Positions 6,618-12,054 of a DNA stretch of 14,014 nt are shown here, one piece after another (the first letter of the stretch is position 1; every line of letters begins with the position of its first letter). A program made the translations under genes and the position numbers. Source of the stretch: Streptosporangiaceae bacterium (GTDB lineage Bacteria > Actinomycetota > Actinomycetes > Streptosporangiales > Streptosporangiaceae); NCBI GenBank assembly GCA_030040475.1, contig JASHTQ010000012.1, positions 1 through 14,014 on the forward strand, given 5' to 3'. The notes below the pieces were generated by a model, which saw only the letters and a program-made list of their open reading frames with translations, was not told where the DNA came from and did not search any database.

Positions 6618-7151
6618 CTAAACCTCCACCCCCAGGATCCGCAGCAGGTCCGGCATCAGATCCCGCACCCGCGCCCGGATCTCCACGACAGTCAGGCTGG
6701 CCACCGGATGCGGGATCGACACGTACGAGAACCCGGGAAAGCCGTAGGCAGCAGCCATCGCCCGCGCGGTCAGCACGAACGGGTCGGTGCAGATGCTGAC
6801 CGCGGGCAGCCCGGCCCGCTCCAGCAGGATCCCGTCGGCCAGACTGGCCGCGCTGCACGAGCCTCAATCGCCGATCCCGGCCACCGCGAAGTCGCAATGC
6901 CGCAGCATCTGCTGGATCAGGCTCTGCTCGACCGGCGTGCCGAAGTACCCCTTCTGGAACATCACGAACTCCCGCACGCCGAAATCCCGCCGCAAGGCCG
7001 CGCCCACCTCAGAAAGCAGCACGGACGCGTTCGGCTTGGCGTTGTCGAGCAGCCCCAGGGTCAGCCCGCGCAGCCCGCGCGGCCGCGGCGCGAGCGTCGT
7101 GTCCACCGCCCGCTCGCTCGCGCCCGTCGGGTCCAGCAGCGTCTCTCGCAT
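6618..7151 (-). CDS. UGSC-family selenoprotein with in-frame TGA (selenocysteine 96)
   Basis: The ATG at 7151 opens a frame of 95 codons to a TGA at 6866-6864. Reading on without shift gives 81 more codons to a TAG at 6618. The junction reads AGIGD-U-GSCSAASLADG, the signature after which the UGSC (seleno)protein family is named; Sec96 and Cys99 form a U-x-x-C redox pair. Both halves look like one globular protein: an N-terminal GLLDNAKPNA strand (33-42), a VREFVMFQKG strand, and after the TGA LLERAGLPAVSICTDPF and a C-terminal EIRARVRDLMPDLLRIL helix. The 177-residue product is likely a cytoplasmic redox or reductase component. GGGGAGG precedes the ATG by 5 nt, and the upstream CoA-transferase stop is 1 nt away. 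It requires selenocysteine machinery (selA-D), not visible here. A nonsense mutation is the alternative, but is unlikely given the exact motif. Confidence 0.88.
6836..6850 (-). promoter_or_regulatory. Candidate bacterial SECIS hairpin
   Basis: On the minus-strand mRNA, starting 14 nt after the UGA, CGGCCA and TGGCCG form a perfect 6-bp stem with a GUC apical loop. Bacterial SECIS elements sit inside the coding region directly downstream of the UGA and present a G/U in the apical loop to SelB. Loop nucleotides G and U fall at +20 and +21 after the UGA. The stem is short; the lower part, back to the UGA, pairs poorly. Confidence 0.55.
6864..6866 (-). other. Recoded UGA (selenocysteine codon)
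   Basis: In-frame TGA at codon 96 of the UGSC protein, followed directly by codons for Gly-Ser-Cys. The frame continues open and protein-like for 81 codons on the far side, with a different stop codon (TAG) at the true end. Confidence 0.87.
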
Positions 7152-7152
7152 C

Positions 7153-7887
7153 TCAGCCTCCCCAGCAGGAAGCGGGCCGGCTCACCCGCATCGGCAGGTT
7201 CGCCACGTCAAGCTGCGTCGTGCTCGCGACCACCCGCGACACGAACACCCCGGGCAGGTCCACATCCTCGGGCGAAATCGGCCCGATCGAATCCGCCTCG
7301 GCGATCGTGACCCGCGCGGCCTTGGCGAGGCTCACGTTGAAGTTCCTGCTCCCGCCGCGAAACCGCAGGTTCCCCATCCGGTCCGCCCGGTGCGCGCGGA
7401 CAAACGCGAAGTCCGTGGTGATCGCGCGCTCGAGCACGTACGGCCTGCCGTCGAAGTACCGCACGTCCTTCCCCGCGGCCAGGCTGGTGCCGATCCCGAC
7501 CGGCGTATAGAACGCGGGAATCCCCGCGCCGCCCGCCCGCATCCGCTCCACCAGCGTCCCCTGCGGCACCAGTTCCAGCGTCATCTGCCCGGCCCTGATC
7601 TGCCGTTCCGCCTCCGACACCACGCCGGGCCGCGCCGAAAAGCACGTCACGAGCCGCCCGATCTGGCGGCCGTCCGCGAACAGGTGCGCGGTCGGGAAGC
7701 CCGGCTGGCCGAGCCCGTTGCAGTAGACGGTCAGCCCGGTCGGCCCCGCATCCCGCAGCGCCACGATCAGGCTGGACGGGAACCTGTGCGCCACCCCGAA
7801 CCCGGCGATCCCGATCGACGCCCCGTCCCCGATGTCCGCCACCGCCGCCGCGGCCGAGCCGAGCACCTTATCCACAATCAAAACCAT
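7153..7887 (-). CDS. 3-oxoacid CoA-transferase alpha (A) subunit, without a beta subunit
   Basis: 244 residues from the ATG at 7887, matching the A subunit of family I CoA-transferases (SCOT/AtoD/PcaI/CatI type), which move CoA from succinyl-CoA or acetyl-CoA to an organic acid. Visible: VLGSAAAAVADIGDGASIGIAGFG at the N-terminus, GLTVYCNGLGQPGF, the QIGRLVTCFS strand, ELVPQGTLVERMRAGGAGIPAFYTPVGIGT, and the C-terminal GNLRFRGGSRNFNVSLAKAARVTIAEAD. The catalytic glutamate of these enzymes lies in the B subunit, normally the next gene; here the next gene is the selenoprotein, 1 nt away. Either the B subunit is elsewhere, or this homologue has another role. An in-frame ATG at 7917 would add ten residues unlike the family and is less likely. 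Confidence 0.88.
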   Translation of the reverse strand: MVLIVDKVLGSAAAAVADIGDGASIGIAGFGVAHRFPSSLIVALRDAGPTGLTVYCNGLGQPGFPTAHLFADGRQIGRLVTCFSARPGVVSEAERQIRAGQMTLELVPQGTLVERMRAGGAGIPAFYTPVGIGTSLAAGKDVRYFDGRPYVLERAITTDFAFVRAHRADRMGNLRFRGGSRNFNVSLAKAARVTIAEADSIGPISPEDVDLPGVFVSRVVASTTQLDVANLPMRVSRPASCWGG

Positions 7888-8156
7888 TTTTATTCCGAAC
7901 GGGCGGTGGTATCTCATCCAGCCCCAGTGCCTCGGCCACGTTTACCACCCTGCGACCCCGCGCCCTGGACGGCAAGGCGCCGGTCATGGCCAACCGCGGC
8001 GGTTGTCCCGTCCGACAGCCCAGGCCGTCGTCTCTTGTGCCCTGGCCACGTGGGGCGGCGTGCTCCCCCGTCACCTCACCGCCCGGGGGGAAGCGGAAGC
8101 GGGCCGGGCTGGCTAGCGTCGGCAGTGCCACGGCAGAAGCAGTCGACGGAGCCCGG
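7888..8156. other. Divergent promoter region between the selenoprotein operon and the aldolase-like gene
   Basis: No gene is supported. The edge at about 7868-7917 is AT-rich by local standards and should hold the promoter of the minus-strand operon. A TAGCGT at 8114-8119 fits an actinobacterial -10 (TAnnnT) for the rightward gene, 37 nt before its ATG, without a clear -35. Frames across this region in both directions are Arg/Pro-rich and look non-coding. Confidence 0.35.
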
Positions 8157-9167
8157 ATGAAGGATCTCGCGAGCACCGCGGCCGCGCTCGTCGCGCCGGC
8201 CAAGGGCATTCTCGCGGCCGATGAGGGCGTCCCCGGGCTGTCCGCGCCCGACCGGCTGGCCTATCACGAGATGCTGGTCACGGCGCCCGGCCTGGCGGCA
8301 GGCATCAGCGGCGTGATCCTGGGCCGGCAGACCTGGAGCCAGCAGATGTCGGACGGCACCCCGTTTCCCCGCGCGATCGGGGAGAGGGGCATGCTGCCCG
8401 GCATCAGGGTGGACACCGGGGCAGGGCCGCTGCCCGGGTGCCCGGGCGAGACGGTCGCCGAGGGCCTGGACGGCCTGTGGGCGCGGCTGCGGTATTTCGC
8501 CGGCCGCGGGGCGCTTTTCGCCTCGTGGCGAGCGTCGCTGCGGATCGGCCCCGGTGCGCCGTCGTCGGCCGCGGTGCGCGCCAACGCGCAGGCGATCGGC
8601 CGGTACGCCGCCGCCTGCCAGCACGCCGGCCTGGTCCCTGTGCTGCAGCCCGAGGTGCGGGCGGACGGCTCGCCTTCGGTCGCCCAATGCGAGGCGGTGA
8701 CCTCGGTCGTGCTGCTCGAGGTGCTGATCGCCGTGCAGGAGTACGGCGCGGCGCCGGACGGCATGATCCTGGCCCCCAGCATGGTCGGCAGCCAGGCCGG
8801 CCGGCCCGCCGAACCCGCGGACGTTGCCGAGGCAACCGTCGCGGCCCTGGCCTGCCTGCCTGCCACGCTCGCCGGGGTGGCGTTCTGCGCCGGCGGGCAG
8901 CGCCCCGAGCAGGCGACCGCCAACCTCGCGGCGCTGCAGTCGGCGCTGGTCGTGTGGCCGCTGACGTTCTGCTTCGGCGCCGCCCTCACCGGCCCCGCGC
9001 TGGCCGCGTGGCAGGGCGGGGCCGCGGACGTCCGAGCCGGTCAGCGCGCCCTCGTCAGCAGGGTGGCGCTGAACGTTGCGGCGCTCGAGCGCCGCTACGC
9101 ACCCGGGCTCGAAGCCGGGTCCCGGTCCGCATCCGCGTCCTGGCCACCTGCCGGCCGCTCGGCGTAG
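8157..9167 (+). CDS. Class I fructose-bisphosphate aldolase homologue lacking the Schiff-base lysine (probable pseudoenzyme)
   Basis: A 336-residue protein collinear with animal/plant-type class I aldolase: AKGILAADEG (15-24), GVILGRQT, DGTPFPRAI, GIRVDTG (82-88), GETVAEGLDGL, FASWRASLRIG (121-131), ARYA-like GRYAAACQHAGLVPVLQPEV, ILAPSMV (204-210), FCAGGQ (243-248), WPLTFCFGAAL (267-277). Against the rabbit enzyme, Asp33 (here 22), Arg148 (125) and Glu189 (166) are kept. Lost are Lys229 (Ala206, the Schiff-base residue), Lys107 (Arg84), Lys146 (Ser123), Glu187 (Gln164), Ser271 (Ala245) and phosphate-binding Arg303 (Ala276); the S-T-G-S loop after ADE is shortened. The frame is intact, so it is maintained but cannot use the normal chemistry. 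GGAG at 8148-8151 marks the ATG 8157. Its end overlaps the convergent small membrane gene by 73 nt. Confidence 0.85.
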   Translation: MKDLASTAAALVAPAKGILAADEGVPGLSAPDRLAYHEMLVTAPGLAAGISGVILGRQTWSQQMSDGTPFPRAIGERGMLPGIRVDTGAGPLPGCPGETVAEGLDGLWARLRYFAGRGALFASWRASLRIGPGAPSSAAVRANAQAIGRYAAACQHAGLVPVLQPEVRADGSPSVAQCEAVTSVVLLEVLIAVQEYGAAPDGMILAPSMVGSQAGRPAEPADVAEATVAALACLPATLAGVAFCAGGQRPEQATANLAALQSALVVWPLTFCFGAALTGPALAAWQGGAADVRAGQRALVSRVALNVAALERRYAPGLEAGSRSASASWPPAGRSA

Positions 9168-9247
9168 AACACCACGACAAGCCACGCGATCAGGCACAGC
9201 GTCCCGACGATCGGGATGATGATGGGAGCGAGGCTGGGTCCGGTCAC
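9095..9247 (-). CDS. Small single-helix membrane protein (50 residues)
   Basis: From a GTG at 9247 with AAGGAG 8 nt upstream, the frame encodes 50 residues: TGPSLAPIIIPIVGTLCLIAWLVVVFYAE forms one N-terminal helix (about 7-28), then a short polar, Asp/Pro-rich tail. Short proteins starting with PSLAPIIIPIV and ending the helix in VFYA are familiar from actinobacteria, where they often sit next to transporter or regulator genes; their function is not known to me. It is the last gene of the minus-strand set prk-cbbR, 118 nt after cbbR, and its tail overlaps the aldolase-like gene end to end. The strong ribosome binding site is the best support. Confidence 0.7.
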   Translation of the reverse strand: MTGPSLAPIIIPIVGTLCLIAWLVVVFYAERPAGGQDADADRDPASSPGA

Positions 9248-9365
9248 GTCAGTGGCTCCTTCCGAGAGCACCACTTGGCACGAACCAGACGCTAAATTCG
9301 GCAGCCGGGAAACGCTTCCCCCCGCCAGTTGAGCCGCCAGGTGAATGCCGGCCAACCCGGCGCGC

Positions 9366-10322
9366 TCACCCCGCGGCGGTCCAGCCCTCCACCTGCCGGA
9401 CCTGCCGGATGAACAGCTGGCTCGGCCTGGGCAGGCCGCCGAGCCGGGAGACCAGGCACCAGTCACGCCGCAGCGGCGTGCCGGGGCACGGCAGCTCGGC
9501 CAGCACGCCGCGGCCGAGCTCACGCGCGACGGCGTCGCGGGAAATGAGGGTCACCCCGAGGCCGGCCGCGACCGACTCGCAGACGGCCACGTTCGAGCCG
9601 ACGGTCAGCGTGTCCGGCGCGATCTGGAGCTCCTCGAGGAACGCCTCGGTGGTCGCGCGCGTGCCCGAGCCGCGCTCGCGCAGCAGCCAGGTCTGCCGGG
9701 CGAGCCAGCCGACGAGCCGGGGACCGGCGGTCAGCGTGGCCGCCACTCCCGGCTCCGCGGGCGCCGCCACGCCCGGCTCGGCGCGAAGGTCGGCGAGCAG
9801 CGCCGGCGGGCACACGATCACCAGCGGGTTGGCGCGGATCGCGTGTGCGGTCATCCGGGGCCATCCCGGTCCCTGCGGAGGCCGGCCGCCGAGCACGAGG
9901 TCGACCTGGTGGTCGTCGGCCAGCCGCAGCGCGCGCTCCCTGTTGCCCACCTCGAGGAGGATGCCGATGGACGGGTACCTCGCCCGGAAGGCGGCGAGCA
10001 GTCCCGGCAGCAGCTGCTCGCCGGCCGTGGTGACCGCCGCGATCCGCAGCAGGCCGCCCTCGGCCTCGCCCGCGGCGGCGGCGTGCGCCTCGTCGAGGAG
10101 CCCGAGCACGCTGCGCACGTACCCGGCGTAGATCGTGCCCGCGTCGGTCAGCGCGAGGCCGCGGCCGTCCTTGCGCACCAGCGCCAGCTTGAGGTCCTTC
10201 TGCAGGGAGCCGACGCAGGACGACACGGCCGACTCGGTGACCACCAGGCGTTCGGCCGCCGCCCGGACGGATCCGGTTTCTGCGACCGCAAGGAAGGTGC
10301 GCAGCTGGGTGAGCGTCGTCAT
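9366..10322 (-). CDS. cbbR: CbbR-type LysR-family regulator of CO2-fixation genes
   Basis: 318 residues. N-terminal winged helix (1-60): LRTFLAVAETGSVRAAAERLVVTESAVSSCVGSLQKDL. The effector domain has the CbbR hallmark WLLRERGSGTRATTEAFL (212-229), which in relatives binds metabolites of the Calvin cycle or NADPH, and the LTVGSNVAVCESVAAGLGVTLISRDAVARELGRG segment shared by CbbR and related LysR proteins. Next to phosphoribulokinase and RuBisCO, the role is activation of the cbb genes. Its ATG is 6 nt after the prk stop, so the two are cotranscribed; in most bacteria cbbR is divergent from the operon it controls. A short repeat AEPGVAAP/AEPGVAAT (181-196) looks like a small internal duplication. 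Confidence 0.88.
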   Translation of the reverse strand: MTTLTQLRTFLAVAETGSVRAAAERLVVTESAVSSCVGSLQKDLKLALVRKDGRGLALTDAGTIYAGYVRSVLGLLDEAHAAAAGEAEGGLLRIAAVTTAGEQLLPGLLAAFRARYPSIGILLEVGNRERALRLADDHQVDLVLGGRPPQGPGWPRMTAHAIRANPLVIVCPPALLADLRAEPGVAAPAEPGVAATLTAGPRLVGWLARQTWLLRERGSGTRATTEAFLEELQIAPDTLTVGSNVAVCESVAAGLGVTLISRDAVARELGRGVLAELPCPGTPLRRDWCLVSRLGGLPRPSQLFIRQVRQVEGWTAAG

Positions 10323-10328
10323 CCCGGC

Positions 10329-11261
10329 TCAGGCACTATCCCGCAGCACGTGGTAGAGGAGGAGAAGCTGCGCGAGCCGCAGCGGCTCGCTGCGCGTGCT
10401 CGTGTCGATCATGCCGATGCAGTCGGGCAGCGGCTCGTCGACGCCGAGGCCCTCCCAGATCGCCTTGGCGAGCACCTCGGCCTCCGCTTCCGGCGCGTAG
10501 CCGTGGATGTGCAGCGCATCGGCCGGGCTTCCGTCCACGTCGCGCAGGAGCTTGAGATGTGCCACCGACGGCGGCACCTCGGCGACCAGCTTGGCGAAGT
10601 TGGGATGGCGGATGGTCGGCCGGAGCAGCAGCGTCGCCGACAGCGGCGTGCCCGGCGGGTCGTGCCGCCCCTCGATCGGGCCGAAGCTCACGGTGATGTC
10701 CGCCTCGCGGCGCTGCCTGCGGATGAACTCCGCCGACTCGGGCTCGCGCCGTGCCAGCTCGGCGAGGACCTGGCCCCGGCTGTAGCCTCGCTCCGCGGTG
10801 TCGCGCCGCACCTTCCATTCCCGCCGGATCTCCTCACCCGGGTCGACGTACACGGTCACGTCGAAGCAGGCGCGCGACAGCCTGGTGTGCAGGGGCAGCA
10901 GGCCCTCGGCGATCACCACCTCGCGCGGCTCGACGAGCTCCGGGCGGGTCAGCAGCCCGGTGGCGTGGTCGTACACGGGCTTGAGCACCGGCTCGCCCAT
11001 CGCGAGCAGCTGCAGGTGCTGCTCCATGATCTGCACGTAGTTGCAGTCGGGGTGCAGCGCCGTGAACGGCAGCGCGCCGCGCTCCGCGCGGTCGTAGCGG
11101 TGATAGTCGTCCACGCACAGGGACGTGCTGCGCCGCGTCCCGAGCGCCGCGACGATGCCCCTGGTGAGCGTGGTCTTCCCGGCGGCGCTGTCGCCCGCGA
11201 TCGCCAGCATCGCCGGCCGCGGGCCGCGCGCGCGGTGCATCCGCATCAGCTTCTCAGGCAC
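10329..11261 (-). CDS. prk: Phosphoribulokinase
   Basis: 310 residues. Phosphorylates ribulose 5-phosphate with ATP to ribulose 1,5-bisphosphate, the RuBisCO substrate. P-loop GDSAAGKTT (23-31, Lys29), then CVDDYHRYDR with Asp51 and the Arg/Tyr that bind ribulose phosphate, the HPDCNYVQIMEQHL segment, KPVYDHATG (typical KP-YDH signature) and VVIAEGLLPLHT (Walker B-like). The C-terminal half, RREWKVRRDTAERGYSRGQV and ITVSFGPI, is as in class I bacterial enzymes. The GTG at 11261 is preferred: a GAGAAGG lies just upstream, whereas the in-frame ATG at 11396 would add 45 low-complexity residues and run into the divergent response regulator. cbbR follows 6 nt after the stop. Confidence 0.9.
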   Translation of the reverse strand: MPEKLMRMHRARGPRPAMLAIAGDSAAGKTTLTRGIVAALGTRRSTSLCVDDYHRYDRAERGALPFTALHPDCNYVQIMEQHLQLLAMGEPVLKPVYDHATGLLTRPELVEPREVVIAEGLLPLHTRLSRACFDVTVYVDPGEEIRREWKVRRDTAERGYSRGQVLAELARREPESAEFIRRQRREADITVSFGPIEGRHDPPGTPLSATLLLRPTIRHPNFAKLVAEVPPSVAHLKLLRDVDGSPADALHIHGYAPEAEAEVLAKAIWEGLGVDEPLPDCIGMIDTSTRSEPLRLAQLLLLYHVLRDSA

Positions 11262-11328
11262 CGCCTTCTCACTCCCTGGGATTGCGCCCGGTCTTGCCGC
11301 GACGGTACCCACCGGCATGCGGCATCGC

Positions 11329-11346
11329 CTCCCCCCGCCGGGGGAG
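11329..11346. repeat. Short inverted repeat in the divergent prk/regulator spacer
   Basis: CTCCCCC (11329-11335) and GGGGGAG (11340-11346) are complementary around a CGCC loop. It lies about midway between the prk start and the response regulator start. It may be a binding site or an mRNA hairpin in a leader; no protein can be named. Confidence 0.35.
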
Positions 11347-11366
11347 AAGAACGGGGGATCCCGAAA

Positions 11367-11387
11367 TCCCGGCCGGGAACGTACGCT
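11367..11387 (+). promoter_or_regulatory. 12-bp palindrome next to a -10-like box at a probably leaderless start
   Basis: TCCCGGCCGGGA (11367-11378) is a perfect palindrome. TACGCT at 11382-11387 fits the actinobacterial -10 (TAnnnT) and lies 7 nt before the ATG at 11395, which has no ribosome binding site; transcription would start at or near the A of the ATG. The palindrome would sit in the -10/-35 spacer, where a repressor or activator could act. No good -35 is seen. Confidence 0.45.
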
Positions 11388-11394
11388 GTCGGGC

Positions 11395-12054
11395 ATGACC
11401 AGGCCGCCGCCCCGGCTGGTGATCGTCGACGATCACCAGATGGTGCTCGACGGCCTGCGCGCGATGCTCGCCGCCTATTCCGGCAGCGTGCAGATCGTCG
11501 GCGAGGCCTGCGAGCCGGACGACGCGATCGCGCTCGTGACGCAGACCGAGCCCGACATCGTCCTGCTCGACGTGCGGCTGCACGGGACCAGCGGGCTTGA
11601 CCTGTGCGCGGCGATCCTTCGCCAGCGGCCCGGCTGCAAGGTGGTCTTCCTGACCGTCTACGACGACGAGCACTACCTCTACCAGGCCATCCGCCTGGGA
11701 GCCTCCGGCTTCCTGCTCAAGCGGGTCCGCGGCGCCGAACTCGTCGAATACCTCACCCGGATCCACCACGGCGAGACGCTGGTGGATCCGGCCCTGGCGG
11801 CCCGGGTCGCGCAATCCGCCGCGCGGCTGCAAAGCGGCGAGTTCTGGCCGGGCGCGCACCTCGGGCTGACCCAGCGGGAGAGCGAGGTGCTCGCGCTGAT
11901 CGTCTCCGGCCGGTCCAACCGCGCCATCGCGGGCCAGCTCACGCTGAGCGCCGAGACGATCAAGACGCATGTCCGCGGGATCTACCGCAAGCTCGACGTC
12001 ACCGACCGGGCCGGCGCCGTGGCGGCGGCCCTGCGGGAGGGGATCTTCCATTGA
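11395..12054 (+). CDS. NarL/LuxR-family response regulator of the cbb cluster
   Basis: 219 residues. Receiver: Asp12-Asp13 (VDDHQMVLDGL), phospho-acceptor Asp59 (VLLDVRL), Thr87 and Lys109 (FLLKRVRG). LuxR-type DNA-binding domain: LTQRESEVLALIVSG (158-172) and RAIAGQLTLSAETIKTHVRGIYRKLDV (176-202). The start is the ATG at 11395, with no ribosome binding site but a -10-like box 7 nt upstream, consistent with leaderless mRNA. The stop overlaps the kinase TTG start by 4 nt. Located between prk and cbbL, it is a candidate regulator of these genes in addition to CbbR; its binding site is unknown. Confidence 0.93.
   Translation: MTRPPPRLVIVDDHQMVLDGLRAMLAAYSGSVQIVGEACEPDDAIALVTQTEPDIVLLDVRLHGTSGLDLCAAILRQRPGCKVVFLTVYDDEHYLYQAIRLGASGFLLKRVRGAELVEYLTRIHHGETLVDPALAARVAQSAARLQSGEFWPGAHLGLTQRESEVLALIVSGRSNRAIAGQLTLSAETIKTHVRGIYRKLDVTDRAGAVAAALREGIFH

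Noticed and set aside
6864..6866. TGA read as a premature stop or sequencing error
   Set aside because: The codon occurs exactly at the U of the U-G-S-C motif, the frame remains coding for 81 codons after it, and a hairpin follows at SECIS distance. Recoding explains all three.
6787..8160. A 457-codon plus-strand frame opposite the selenoprotein and CoA-transferase genes
   Set aside because: Composition is Arg/Pro/His-rich with no family, while the minus-strand genes have clear family motifs, ribosome binding sites and tight spacing.
7868..8209. A minus-strand frame upstream of the CoA-transferase gene
   Set aside because: No ribosome binding site, no recognisable family, and it covers the expected divergent promoter region.
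11262..11396. N-terminal extension of phosphoribulokinase to the ATG at 11396
   Set aside because: The extra 45 residues are low-complexity and unlike the family, and the ATG coincides with the divergent regulator start; the GTG at 11261 has a nearby purine-rich site.
9345..11600. A 751-codon open frame on the plus strand
   Set aside because: It lies opposite cbbR and prk, is dominated by Arg, Gly, Ala, Pro and His, and has no domain; it is an open shadow frame caused by high GC.
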